This document shows, in pieces, positions 1-8,343 of a DNA stretch of 64,000 nt (its first letter is position 1; every line of letters starts with the position of its first letter). The notes beneath the pieces were generated by a model that saw only the letters and a list, made by a program, of their open reading frames with translations, was not told the origin of the DNA and searched no databases. Location: assembly GCA_030148915.1 (NCBI GenBank), contig JASBSN010000009.1, forward strand, positions 1-64,000, written 5' to 3'. The translations under genes and the position numbers were made by a program. This DNA comes from Thiogranum sp. GTDB taxonomy: Bacteria > Pseudomonadota > Gammaproteobacteria > DSM-19610.

Positions 1-83
1 GAGGTCCAGCCGTGGAGTCTCTCGATGGCTTAGGGTGCCGTTAGCGGCACATGCACCATCGAGAGACTCCACGGCTGGACCTC
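1..83 (+). repeat. Long palindromic element, copy A (CGATGG subtype)
   Basis: Two perfectly complementary 28-nt arms (1-28 and 56-83) flank a 27-nt core (29-55). The core starts with CTTAGG, forms an inner stem GTGCCG/CGGCAC (35-40 and 45-50) around the tetranucleotide TTAG, and ends with ATGCA. The predicted fold is a 28-bp outer stem, an asymmetric internal loop (CTTAGG opposite ATGCA), a 6-bp inner stem and a 4-nt loop. The arm next to the core reads CGATGG, as in copy D. The left arm begins at base 1, so it may extend outside the window. Similar cores with different arms occur at 197-281, 45106-45190 and 45247-45329. Family unknown to me. Confidence 0.9.
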
Positions 84-101
84 GGCCCGGAAGCACTGGC
101 G

Positions 102-143
102 TTGGAAGTACCGCCTTGGAAGTACTGCCTTGGAAGTACCGTA
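102..143 (+). repeat. Three tandem 14-bp units
   Basis: Three head-to-tail units related to TTGGAAGTACCGCC start at 102, 116 and 130; the second has T for C at one position and the third differs in its last bases. They lie between palindromic copies A and B. No gene is convincing in this interval. Confidence 0.8.
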
Positions 144-196
144 CTGGAACCGCTAAGGCAGTGTCGGCTTTCCGCCAGACTTGGGCCTTGGTGCAG

Positions 197-281
197 GCGG
201 GGTTTACCCGGTGCAAAGTTTTTGGCTTAGGGTGCCGCGAGCGGCACATGCACCAAAAACTTTGCACCGGGTAAACCCCGC
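197..281 (+). repeat. Long palindromic element, copy B (TTTTTGG subtype)
   Basis: Perfectly complementary 29-nt arms (197-225 and 253-281) enclose the 27-nt core (226-252), which again starts CTTAGG, has the inner stem GTGCCG/CGGCAC with tetranucleotide CGAG, and ends ATGCA. The core-proximal arm is GTTTTTGG, as in copy C. Arm sequence is otherwise unlike copy A, so only the core and the pairing are shared between the two subtypes. Confidence 0.92.
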
Positions 282-323
282 TTTGGGTGTGCTGAAGCGA
301 GGGGGTGTTTGGTTTATTTCCGC

Positions 324-340
324 GACGCCCTCCGGGCGTC
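324..340. other. Short GC hairpin upstream of the Nudix gene
   Basis: GACGCCC and GGGCGTC pair around a 3-nt loop. There is no T-run on either side, so it is not a convincing intrinsic terminator. It lies 75 bp before the Nudix start. No other feature is visible between copy B and base 414. Confidence 0.4.
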
Positions 341-414
341 GAGTAAGGGCTGCCATCAGTGGCGGAAGTCTGGAATGTGATAGCATCTGCGTTACCAATA
401 CGGCGGGAGAAAGC

Positions 415-969
415 GTGAAATTTTGCAGTTCCTGTGGCAGCGAAGTCAGCCTGCGCATCCCCGAGGGCGATAATCGCGAACGTTTTGTCTGCCTGAGTTG
501 CCAAACGATTCATTATCAGAACCCGAAAATCGTCGCCGGCAGTATTCCGGAGTGGGAGGGGCGTGTTCTGCTCTGTCGGCGCGCCATTGAACCGCGCTAC
601 GGGCTGTGGACGTTACCGGCCGGATTTATGGAAAATAACGAAACCACCGAGCAGGCGGCGATGCGCGAAACCTGGGAGGAAGCCGGCGCGCGGATTCAGA
701 TTACCAGCCTGTATGGCATCTTCAGCATTCCACACATCAGTCAGGTGTATATGCTGTATCGCGCCGACCTGCTGGAGGGAACCTACCAGGCCGGTGAGGA
801 AAGTCTGGAATGCGAATTGTTCGACGCCCGCACGCTGCCTTGGGAACAGCTCGCTTTCCCGGTCGTCAGGGAAACTCTGCAACGCTATTTTGCGCATCAG
901 GAAGAAAACAACGGCTTCCCCTTACAGCGCGGAGAAATCGCCGCGCATCCACGACGCGGGCCAGGCTGA
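415..969 (+). CDS. Nudix hydrolase with N-terminal zinc ribbon
   Basis: The 184-residue product has a zinc ribbon (C4, C7, C26, C29) followed by a Nudix fold. The Nudix box at about residues 70-92 matches GX5EX7REXXEEXGX, including RETWEEAG, which binds the divalent metal. Such enzymes hydrolyse nucleoside diphosphates linked to another moiety, for example NADH or ADP-ribose; the substrate cannot be read here. The GTG start at 415 is chosen because GGGAGAAA lies just upstream and the zinc ribbon begins directly after it; the frame is open further upstream but overlaps palindromic copy B. It is convergent with the PilZ gene. Confidence 0.9.
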   Translation: MKFCSSCGSEVSLRIPEGDNRERFVCLSCQTIHYQNPKIVAGSIPEWEGRVLLCRRAIEPRYGLWTLPAGFMENNETTEQAAMRETWEEAGARIQITSLYGIFSIPHISQVYMLYRADLLEGTYQAGEESLECELFDARTLPWEQLAFPVVRETLQRYFAHQEENNGFPLQRGEIAAHPRRGPG

Positions 970-975
970 ACCGTG

Positions 976-1332
976 TCAGGCCACCGCCCGGTTGTTCAGC
1001 GCCCCAATCTCGCCGGCTGGTGTGACAAACAACCAATCCCGCAGTCGGCGCCGCTGGGCTACGCTGACGGCATCGAACATCAATCCCGCGCCGGTTCGGT
1101 CAAAGTGCGCCACTGCCGCCGGCAGGCGCATGCTCGGCACACCCGGGCGAGCGATTATTTCTACTTCGAGATACTCGTTTCGGCGCCAATCGCGCTCGGC
1201 GGTCTCGACAAACAATCCCCCCAGCCCCAGATTGCGGCACACGCCACTCTGCACAGGCAGGCCATGTTTATACAAAAGCAGCTGGAAACCCAGCGGTTTA
1301 CGAACACTGCATCGGTGTTCCATCGCACTCAC
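976..1332 (-). CDS. PilZ-domain protein, putative c-di-GMP receptor
   Basis: A 118-residue single-domain protein. RCSVR at residues 7-11 fits the RxxxR motif of PilZ domains and NLGLGG fits the second motif [D/N]xSxxG with Gly in place of Ser. PilZ domains bind cyclic di-GMP and change the activity of partners in motility, exopolysaccharide synthesis or transcription. No other domain is present, so it would act through an interaction partner. An alternative start is Met4. It faces the Nudix gene with a 6-bp gap. Confidence 0.85.
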   Translation of the reverse strand: MSAMEHRCSVRKPLGFQLLLYKHGLPVQSGVCRNLGLGGLFVETAERDWRRNEYLEVEIIARPGVPSMRLPAAVAHFDRTGAGLMFDAVSVAQRRRLRDWLFVTPAGEIGALNNRAVA

Positions 1333-1510
1333 TCCTTGGCGGTGCGTGACTGCACCGCTGGATATACCGGGAGGCTATATCGCCAAGGTATAAAAATACT
1401 TTAGTCGATATCGCCGCGGAAACGCTGAGCTGGATCAAACTTGTGTCGATTTACTCTCGCGCAACACGCTTACCTGTCCGTCTGCCGACCAATACGCCAA
1501 AGGAGACCGC

Positions 1511-2482
1511 ATGAGCTCACTGCAAAAAGGTGTTTTTCTCGATGTTGAAAGCATCCACCCAGAAGATCTCGATCTCAGCGGGTTGCGCACCTGTCTGCCC
1601 CAGTGGACCTTCCACGACACAACCTCCGCCGATGAACTGCCTGGGCGCCTGGCACACGCCCAGGTGGTGGTCACCAATAAAGTCTCCTTGAACGCCGAGC
1701 AGCTGCGCGCGGCGGAGCACCTGGAGCTGATCTGCCTGGCCGCCACCGGCGCTGACCGGATCGATGTAGCGAGCGCAGAGCAGCGCGGCGTCGTTGTCAG
1801 TAACGCCCGCGATTACGCTACGGCTTCGGTGGCCGAAGCCGTGTTCGCCATGCTGCTGACGCTGTTGCGCCAACTGGACAGCTACCGCCGCCAGGTCGCC
1901 GAGGGGCGCTGGTGCGAAAGTCCGCACTTCTGCCTCTTCGATGCGCCCATCGAGGAGCTCAACAACAAAGTACTGGGCATTATCGGCTTTGGTGTTCTCG
2001 GGCGCGCGGTGGCTCAGCGCGCCGAAGCGTTCGGCATGCGCGTGCTGGTCGCGCAACGTCTTTATGGCGCCACTGCCGAAGGCCGCGTGTCGCTGGAAGA
2101 ATTGCTGGCCACAGCGGACGTTATCAGCCTGCATTGTCCGTTATCGGCCGCCACCCGCAGGCTGATCGGCAGACGGGAGTTGCGGGCAATGAAACCTACC
2201 GCCCTGCTCATTAATACCGCGCGCGGCGGCGTTGTCGACGAACAGGCGCTGGCCACGGCCCTGGAACAAGGCTGGATCGCCGGGGCCGGCATTGATGTGC
2301 TCGGCGAGGAACCGCCACCGGCCGATAGCCCGCTGCTCAACTGCAGCTCACCGCGGCTGATCCTGACACCGCACGTCGCCTGGGCCAGTCGCAGCGCACG
2401 TCAGCGATTGGTGGACGAGATCGTCGCCAATATACGCGCCTTTCAGTGCGGCAAAGCGCGAAACCGCGTCTCGGTCGCGTGA
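1511..2482 (+). CDS. hprA: D-isomer-specific 2-hydroxyacid dehydrogenase, HprA-like
   Basis: The 323-residue protein has the split catalytic domain and central Rossmann domain of the D-2-hydroxyacid dehydrogenases. The nucleotide-binding glycines are in GIIGFGVLG at about residue 156. Catalytic Arg lies in NTARGG, Glu in LGEEP and His in LTPHVAWAS. Length and motifs are closest to hydroxypyruvate/glycerate dehydrogenase, which interconverts hydroxypyruvate and D-glycerate with NAD(P)H. Exact substrate specificity is inference. AGGAGACC lies just before the ATG. It is convergent with the RRM gene. Confidence 0.85.
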   Translation: MSSLQKGVFLDVESIHPEDLDLSGLRTCLPQWTFHDTTSADELPGRLAHAQVVVTNKVSLNAEQLRAAEHLELICLAATGADRIDVASAEQRGVVVSNARDYATASVAEAVFAMLLTLLRQLDSYRRQVAEGRWCESPHFCLFDAPIEELNNKVLGIIGFGVLGRAVAQRAEAFGMRVLVAQRLYGATAEGRVSLEELLATADVISLHCPLSAATRRLIGRRELRAMKPTALLINTARGGVVDEQALATALEQGWIAGAGIDVLGEEPPPADSPLLNCSSPRLILTPHVAWASRSARQRLVDEIVANIRAFQCGKARNRVSVA

Positions 2483-2489
2483 TCGCGTG

Positions 2490-2762
2490 TTAATGGCGCG
2501 GTCTGCGCATGCGCCAGACACCCCGCGGCTTGGCCAGATTCACTTTGAGATTGCGGCCTTCGAATTCCAGACCGTCTGTAGCGGTGATAGCTTCGTCGAC
2601 ACTATCGTCGTCCATTTCGACAAACGCGAAGCCCCGCGGTTGTCCGGTGTAGCGATCGCTGATCAACTTGACCGACACTACGTCCCCGTGACGGGCAAAC
2701 AACTCGCGCAATTGGTCGGGCGTGGTTTCGAAAGAGATATTGCCCACATAAATCGATTTCAT
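2490..2762 (-). CDS. RRM-domain RNA-binding protein
   Basis: The 90-residue product is a single RNA recognition motif. RNP2 is IYVGNI at residues 4-9 and RNP1 is RGFAFVEM at about 43-50, followed by a short basic tail. Small single-RRM proteins of this kind occur in cyanobacteria and many proteobacteria and bind single-stranded RNA; their targets here are unknown. The start is the internal ATG at 2762 because AGGAGG precedes it at good spacing; the longer frame to 2852 lacks a comparable site. Confidence 0.9.
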   Translation of the reverse strand: MKSIYVGNISFETTPDQLRELFARHGDVVSVKLISDRYTGQPRGFAFVEMDDDSVDEAITATDGLEFEGRNLKVNLAKPRGVWRMRRPRH

Positions 2763-2932
2763 TGTTATTACCAACCTCCTGGTCGGTGTTCGACACTGAA
2801 CAGACTCGTCCTCACGACCCAGACGGGAAAAAGTATAGACCAGGAATTTCAACAGTGAAGGAAAGCCGCCGAGGTCTGTTCAGCTCGGGCTGATCCCCGT
2901 TATACTAAAGCGCGACTTACGGAGTGGTGCCA

Positions 2933-3427
2933 ATGGAAAGTGGTTTTGACAGCAGTTGGACCTGGGCCGTCGGCCTGATCAGCTTTGTGCTCGGGCTGGC
3001 GATCGGCGCGGCAGTTGGGTTTGTCTCGCGCAAACGCGGCGGTCGCGTGCACGCGCTGGAACAGGAACTCTCCACGCTCAGGCAACAATTCGACGATTAC
3101 CGCCAGGAGGTTTCCCACCATTTCCGCACCACCTCCGAGCTGGTGCAGAAGATGTCGAACAGCTATCGCGAGGTCTATACGCATCTGGCCAGTGGTTCAG
3201 AGGCGCTATGTCAGACAAAGCTGGATACCCCGGGGCTGGAATTCGCCACTCCCCCTGCCCCGGATGCTGACCCGCCCGAACTCGCGCAACAACCGATCGA
3301 GCCACCGTCTTCCGAGGGCGAAGACGCCGAGGCGGCGGATCCGTCCGGCGACAGCTGCATCGGTGATGCGCCGCACGTGCCGGAACTCGATATTCACGAT
3401 CCACCGAATCCTGCCCGTAAGCCCTGA
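2933..3427 (+). CDS. zapG: ZapG/YhcB family (DUF1043) membrane protein
   Basis: The 164-residue product has one N-terminal membrane segment (about residues 8-30), then a heptad-rich coiled coil and an acidic, proline-rich disordered tail. This is the YhcB/ZapG layout; in E. coli the protein links cell division and envelope growth. GGAG at 2921-2924 supports the ATG at 2933 rather than the GTG at 2924. A TATACT hexamer at 2901-2906 may be the -10 element. Confidence 0.8.
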   Translation: MESGFDSSWTWAVGLISFVLGLAIGAAVGFVSRKRGGRVHALEQELSTLRQQFDDYRQEVSHHFRTTSELVQKMSNSYREVYTHLASGSEALCQTKLDTPGLEFATPPAPDADPPELAQQPIEPPSSEGEDAEAADPSGDSCIGDAPHVPELDIHDPPNPARKP

Positions 3428-3473
3428 GCGCCCGGCGTCAGCATCTTTTTATCCTTTATTTAGAGGATTCAGG

Positions 3474-3479
3474 TATAAT
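3474..3479 (+). promoter_or_regulatory. Putative -10 element of typA
   Basis: A consensus TATAAT lies 30 bp before the typA start. A matching -35 hexamer is not clear; the upstream tract is T-rich. The call rests on the hexamer and its position alone. Confidence 0.5.
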
Positions 3480-3508
3480 TCCCGCTCTTTTACCTGCGGG
3501 AATCCGTT

Positions 3509-5323
3509 GTGATCGAACGTCTGCGCAATATCGCCATAATCGCCCACGTTGACCATGGGAAAACCACCCTGGTCGACCAACTGCTGTCCCAGTCCGGCAC
3601 CCTCGGCCAACGCGGCGCGGCGCCCGAACGCATCATGGATTCCAATGACCTGGAACGCGAGCGCGGTATTACTATTTTGTCAAAAAATACCGCGATCAAG
3701 TGGCAGGACTACCGGATCAATATCGTCGACACCCCCGGGCACGCCGATTTCGGTGGCGAGGTCGAGCGCGTGCTGTCGATGGTCGATTCCGTACTGTTGC
3801 TGGTGGACGCCGTCGAAGGCCCCATGCCACAGACCCGCTTCGTCACCCAGAAGGCGCTGGCGCGCGGACTGCGTCCGATTGTCGTGATCAACAAAATCGA
3901 CCGCCCCGGCGCGCGCGCCCACTGGGTGCTGGACCAGACCTTTGAGCTCTTCGACCGCCTCGGCGCCACCGATGCGCAGCTCGATTTTCCGGTGGTTTAC
4001 GCCTCCGGGCTGCAAGGCTTCGCGAGCACGGATTTCGAGGCTCGCGAGGGCGACATGACGCCGCTGTTTGAGATGATTGTCGACAAGGCGCCGGCGCCAG
4101 AGGTCGATCTCGAGGGCAGCTTCCAGATGCAGGTCAGCTCACTCGACTACAACAGCTATGTCGGCGTGATCGGTATCGGACGCATCAGCCGCGGCCGGGT
4201 GAAAAGCAATTCCGCGGTCACTATCATCGATCGCCACGCCCGACAGCGCAACGGTCGCGTGTTGCAACTGTTCGACTTCTTCGGCCTCGAACGGGTGGAA
4301 ACCGCCGAAGCGCAGGCCGGCGATATTATCGCTTTTACCGGCATCGACGGACTGGGGATCTCAGATACCCTGTGTCAGCCAGGTAAAGTCGAAGCACTGC
4401 CGCCACTGAGCGTCGACGAGCCGACCGTGAGCATGACCTTCCAGGTCAACAACTCACCGTTCGCCGGCCGCGAGGGAAAATTTGTCACGACCCGCCAGAT
4501 CCGTGAACGCCTGGATCGCGAATTGGTGCATAACGTCGCTTTGCGCGTGTCCAATACCGACGATCCCGACAAGTTCAGAGTGTCCGGTCGCGGCGAACTG
4601 CACCTGTCCATATTGATTGAAAACATGCGCCGCGAGGGTTATGAACTGGGCGTCTCGCGCCCGGAAGTCATCTACCGCGAAGTCGACGGAGCGCTGCAGG
4701 AGCCCTTTGAACAGCTCACCGTGGACGTGGAAGACGTGCATCAGGGCGCGGTCATGGAGAAACTGGGAGAGCGCGGCGGCGACCTGCAGAACATGATCCC
4801 GGACGGTAACGGCCGCGTGCGCATGGACTTTCTCATTCCGTCGCGGGGTCTGATCGGTTTTCGCACCGAATTTCTCACCGCCACCCAAGGCAGCGGCTTA
4901 CTGTATAACGTATTCGACCACTATGCCCCGGTGCGCAAGGGCAGTTTCGGCAAACGCATCAACGGCGTGCTGATCGCCAACGGCGCCGGCAAGGCGCTCG
5001 GCTACGCGCTGTTCAATCTGCAAGACCGTGGCCGGCTGTTCATCGAACCGGGCCAGGCGGTTTATGAAGGGATGGTGATAGGCATCCACTCGCGCGGCAA
5101 CGACCTGGTGGTGAACCCCCTCAAAGCCAAGCAGCTGACCAATGTCCGCGCCGCGGGCACGGATGAGAACATTCTCCTGACGCCGCCCATTCGCATGTCT
5201 CTGGAACAGGCGCTGGAGTTTATCGACGATGACGAGCTGGTCGAAGTGACCCCCCAGAACATCAGATTGCGCAAGAAGCTGTTACTGGAACACGAACGTA
5301 AACGGGCCGCTCGCGCCAGCTAG
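3509..5323 (+). CDS. typA: Translational GTPase TypA/BipA
   Basis: The 604-residue protein has the full BipA architecture: a GTPase domain with AHVDHGKTT (G1, residues 12-20), [11 protein letters not shown] (G3) and NKIDRPGA (G4), then EF-Tu-like domain II, EF-G-like domains III and V and the BipA-specific C-terminal domain. It binds the 70S ribosome and supports large-subunit assembly, especially under cold or other stress. Translation starts at GTG, which directly precedes [17 protein letters not shown], the standard family N-terminus. Confidence 0.97.
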   Translation: MIERLRNIAIIAHVDHGKTTLVDQLLSQSGTLGQRGAAPERIMDSNDLERERGITILSKNTAIKWQDYRINIVDTPGHADFGGEVERVLSMVDSVLLLVDAVEGPMPQTRFVTQKALARGLRPIVVINKIDRPGARAHWVLDQTFELFDRLGATDAQLDFPVVYASGLQGFASTDFEAREGDMTPLFEMIVDKAPAPEVDLEGSFQMQVSSLDYNSYVGVIGIGRISRGRVKSNSAVTIIDRHARQRNGRVLQLFDFFGLERVETAEAQAGDIIAFTGIDGLGISDTLCQPGKVEALPPLSVDEPTVSMTFQVNNSPFAGREGKFVTTRQIRERLDRELVHNVALRVSNTDDPDKFRVSGRGELHLSILIENMRREGYELGVSRPEVIYREVDGALQEPFEQLTVDVEDVHQGAVMEKLGERGGDLQNMIPDGNGRVRMDFLIPSRGLIGFRTEFLTATQGSGLLYNVFDHYAPVRKGSFGKRINGVLIANGAGKALGYALFNLQDRGRLFIEPGQAVYEGMVIGIHSRGNDLVVNPLKAKQLTNVRAAGTDENILLTPPIRMSLEQALEFIDDDELVEVTPQNIRLRKKLLLEHERKRAARAS

Positions 5324-5468
5324 GCCTCTAGATAACGGCATAACGCAGAGCTCCCCTGCCAGCGCCGCCATCCGGCGCTGCAGGTCGCCGGCGCTTGCTG
5401 CCTCACGATTATGAGTACCGCTTCACGGTTGTCTGAGGCCGCCCGGGTGTAGTCTTGGTTACCCTAGA

Positions 5469-5990
5469 GTGGAAATTCAGACTGTGAGCCGCCGACGAAG
5501 CCATATCCCTGTAACGCTGATCGCGCTGATGTCAATCTGGTTGCCGACGGAGCGCGCCCACGGCGCCCCGCCCGCCGCGCCCGCGCCGGGCCATGACACT
5601 GTGGAATACGACCGGGTTAATGCGCGGGTACCGCGCGACGGAAACCGCATTGCGCCGGCGGCACTGGCGGCCGTGAAAATCGCCCTCCACAGGGCGAAGA
5701 AACAGGCCGCCGAGGCCCTCTGCCAGGGTAACTGGCTGCCCGCCGGCGAGTTGGTCGAACAACTCGGGCCGACAGCGCTCAAACCCGGTAGTGGCGAGGA
5801 CATCTGGGCTTATCAGTCGTTACGACGCGCCCAGCCGCTGGTCTGCGAGCGGGTTTCGCGGCGAGAATTCTTGCAGGAAATGAACCGCAATCTGCCCGCC
5901 TGGATCGCCATTACGCCAGCCGGTACGGCAAGCGCTCCTATCGACACCGCCAGCACTACGCCGGCGCCGCACCGCTTGGCGAAACGCTAG
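5469..5990 (+). CDS. Hypothetical secreted protein
   Basis: The 173-residue product has a likely signal peptide (basic VSRRRSH, hydrophobic segment, cleavage near AHG) and a proline/alanine-rich linker. It then has a short conserved-looking region containing two cysteines (LCQGNW and LVCERV) that could form a disulfide. I do not recognise the family. The start is a GTG; no strong ribosome site is visible, so the N-terminus is uncertain. Its TAG stop overlaps the stop of the convergent YihY gene in a shared CTAG. Confidence 0.6.
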   Translation: MEIQTVSRRRSHIPVTLIALMSIWLPTERAHGAPPAAPAPGHDTVEYDRVNARVPRDGNRIAPAALAAVKIALHRAKKQAAEALCQGNWLPAGELVEQLGPTALKPGSGEDIWAYQSLRRAQPLVCERVSRREFLQEMNRNLPAWIAITPAGTASAPIDTASTTPAPHRLAKR

Positions 5991-7315
5991 TCCTTTTCCA
6001 CCAGGTCGCGCAAGGTCAGCGCATCGAGCCGCTTTTCAACCGCCTCCTGCACCTGGTTCATAACCTCTTCCACTTTGAGCTCGTGCGGCAGAACCTTGAC
6101 CGTCAGCAGGCGGTGCTCATCCGCCTTGCGCACCACCCGGTAAAGTTCCACCAGGGTGATGGTGGCGACGTCCCGGCGCGGCAGGTAAGTCGGCGGCTCA
6201 TCGCCGGTCTCGGCGAGAAAACCCGCGTTCAGCAGGACGCGCAATACGTTGTGTATAGGCTGCATGGGCAGCCCCAGATGATGTACCAGCGACTGAGCAG
6301 TCAGCGGCTCGCGCTGGTGCAGGTGATGCTCGGCCACCATATACATAATCTGCAGCGCCAGGCGCTCGCGCAGGCGGTTACTCAATCTAAGCTGTATCGG
6401 GTAGCGGGTCAGATATTGCGGATATTGGACATAGAATGCCACCTGCGCACCGAGCAACAGCACCAGCCAGTTCAAATAGATCCAAATCAGCAGCAAAATG
6501 ACAATCGCAAACCCGGAATAGATGGCGGCATACTTGGAAGAGGTGACAATGAAGGCGGCAAACGCCCAGCCGCTTGACTGCCAAAGAACTCCGGCGACCA
6601 CGCCACCACTGATCGCGGCGGTGAGCTTTACCCGAGTGTTGGGCATAAACAGGTAGATGAAGGTGAAAGCGGCAATCACCAGGAGGTAGGGAACCAGTTT
6701 GCTCAAGGCCAGTACCAGCGCCCCCAGTGGTTCCGCACTGAGCAACTGCTGCACCAGCGCGTTGTTCATCGCCGTGGCGGTAACACCGAGCGCGGTGAAC
6801 ACCAGAACCGGTCCGATCAGGATCACGCTGAGATAACTGCTAAAGCGCTGCGCAAGACCGCGCAAACGCTCTACCTGCCATATATAATTAAATGAAGACT
6901 CGACTTTTTGTATAAGAGAAACAACAGTATAGAGAAGAAACAAAAGTCCGAGCGAGCCCAGCACACCCACTTTGATATTCTCGACAAAACCGATAATGCT
7001 GTTACTCAGTTCGATACCTTTGGGCCCCAACGGCGCAAGAAAACTCAGCAGCACCGGTTCGATCTGGTTGTGCACACCGAAGCCTTTAAGCACCGAAAAA
7101 CTCACCGCGAGCAACGGCACAATAGACAGCAAGGTGGTGTAGACCAAACTCATCGCGCGCAGATTGAGCTGACCGTTTAACAGCTGACGCAGCAATACCA
7201 CGACCAGTCGTACAGCAACAATCAACGCGCGCGGCCAACCGCGCAGGTTGCGCAAATCATCGCGCCACAGCCTCGCCGTGAGGTCTTCAATCCGTTGCAA
7301 AGCCTGATGAGTCAT
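5987..7315 (-). CDS. yihY: YihY/BrkB family inner-membrane protein
   Basis: An integral membrane protein of about 442 residues. Roughly the first 290 residues form the YihY (formerly ribonuclease BN) membrane domain with about six helices. The remaining ~150 residues are soluble and look like a winged-helix module followed by an acidic tail. Family function is unsettled; the old RNase BN assignment is not supported. ATG at 7315 is preferred for a nearby AGGT; another ATG lies at 7345. Confidence 0.88.
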   Translation of the reverse strand: MTHQALQRIEDLTARLWRDDLRNLRGWPRALIVAVRLVVVLLRQLLNGQLNLRAMSLVYTTLLSIVPLLAVSFSVLKGFGVHNQIEPVLLSFLAPLGPKGIELSNSIIGFVENIKVGVLGSLGLLFLLYTVVSLIQKVESSFNYIWQVERLRGLAQRFSSYLSVILIGPVLVFTALGVTATAMNNALVQQLLSAEPLGALVLALSKLVPYLLVIAAFTFIYLFMPNTRVKLTAAISGGVVAGVLWQSSGWAFAAFIVTSSKYAAIYSGFAIVILLLIWIYLNWLVLLLGAQVAFYVQYPQYLTRYPIQLRLSNRLRERLALQIMYMVAEHHLHQREPLTAQSLVHHLGLPMQPIHNVLRVLLNAGFLAETGDEPPTYLPRRDVATITLVELYRVVRKADEHRLLTVKVLPHELKVEEVMNQVQEAVEKRLDALTLRDLVEKD

Positions 7316-7345
7316 AACATCTTCAACCTGTAAAATGTTGCGCAT

Positions 7346-7720
7346 TTACAACGCGACGCCTGAAAAATCACGCGCTGCCGATTATTTTTCATTTTTTTTT
7401 AAAAAAAATTTTGGCCCGCAAAACCCCTTCCAAGCGCCACCCAAGCGGTTCGATCGTTCGCTGCCAAAGCGCCGCGCAAAAACGTCCGCTATCGACGAAA
7501 CCCTATTATTTACTTACCAGATGCGCATAGGCTGTTTTTTTCCTCGCACTTCCAAGCGCTTAAACTAACATCTCTGTACGCACCGAGTCTTTACTAGTTA
7601 CGCGCCAATCATAGTGCCAAACATTACCTAGGTGTTGTAATTTGTTCTTTTTTCATTAAAGTTTTAATTGCAAGCGCCGTAATGTTACGCGAACCATATA
7701 TCCTCAAGGAGGTTATCCTC
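7346..7720. other. AT-rich intergenic region before the H1-like gene
   Basis: This gap is much more AT-rich than its surroundings and holds a striking run of nine T, eight A and four T at 7392-7412. No coding frame is convincing. It probably contains the divergent promoters for yihY and the lysine-rich protein; the A-tract is likely to bend DNA. The ribosome site AAGGAGGT (7706-7713) ends the region. Confidence 0.5.
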
Positions 7721-8047
7721 ATGGCAGCACGCAAGAAGACCGTTAAACGCAAGGCCACCGCCAAGAAGAAGGCCGTGTCCAAAAGGAAGGTAGCCACCAA
7801 GAAAAAGGTAGCTACGAAGAAGAAAGCCGCGAAGAAACGTCCGGCCAAAAAGAAGGCCGCTAAAAAGAAGGTAGCCAAGAAAAAGGCCGCCAAGAAACGT
7901 CCGGCCAAAAAGAAGGCCGCTAAAAAGAAGGCAGCCAAGAAAAAGGCCGCCAAGAAACGTCCGGCCAAAAAGAAGGCCGCTAAAAAGAAAGTAGCCAAAC
8001 GGAAAGTCTCCAAGAAGCGTTCGACTAAGAAGAAAGCCAGACGCTAA
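7721..8047 (+). CDS. Histone H1-like lysine/alanine-rich repeat protein
   Basis: The 108-residue product is almost entirely Lys, Ala, Pro, Val and Arg, arranged as KKAAKKRPAKK-type repeats. The DNA carries a near-perfect 60-bp tandem repeat from about 7830 to 7990. Proteins of this composition resemble eukaryotic histone H1 C-terminal tails and AlgP of Pseudomonas, and are expected to bind DNA non-specifically. ATG at 7721 has a near-consensus AAGGAGGT site. A strong intrinsic terminator follows 14 bp after the stop. Repeat number is likely to vary between strains. Confidence 0.88.
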   Translation: MAARKKTVKRKATAKKKAVSKRKVATKKKVATKKKAAKKRPAKKKAAKKKVAKKKAAKKRPAKKKAAKKKAAKKKAAKKRPAKKKAAKKKVAKRKVSKKRSTKKKARR

Positions 8048-8061
8048 AAGGTGCTTCCCTC

Positions 8062-8091
8062 AAAAGGCCTGCTTATGCAGGCCTTTTTTTT
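8062..8091 (+). terminator. Rho-independent terminator of the H1-like gene
   Basis: AAAAGGCCTGC (8062-8072) and GCAGGCCTTTT (8077-8087) form an 11-bp stem with loop TTAT, followed by T to 8091. The A-run on the 5' side could let it work in both directions. Confidence 0.95.
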
Positions 8092-8343
8092 GCCCTTCCT
8101 ACACTATTTCGTTGTTTTTATTTATTTTATTCCACGCCGCGGGCGGCAGCACGCGAACGTTTTCCGGCCGGCCTGTGCCGCGACCCGGACATCACCGTGG
8201 GTAAGCGCAGCGGTACTGCTGAGGTGTCGCGAATCGATGTGACAGTTCGCTAACAGACTGACGAATCGAGATATTGTTAAAGAACAGAGGTTGACTGCCG
8301 ACACCCCGCGAGTAGAGCCAAGCCGCTGCGGGACGGATTGACG

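Noticed and set aside
1-281. Reading the palindromes as ordinary intrinsic terminators
   Set aside because: Arms are far longer than needed, there is no T-run, and the loop sequence is conserved across distant copies.
7624-8013. Long antisense frame opposite the H1-like gene, rich in FLAAFF repeats
   Set aside because: It is the complement of the AAG/GCC repeat; no ribosome site and no plausible protein.
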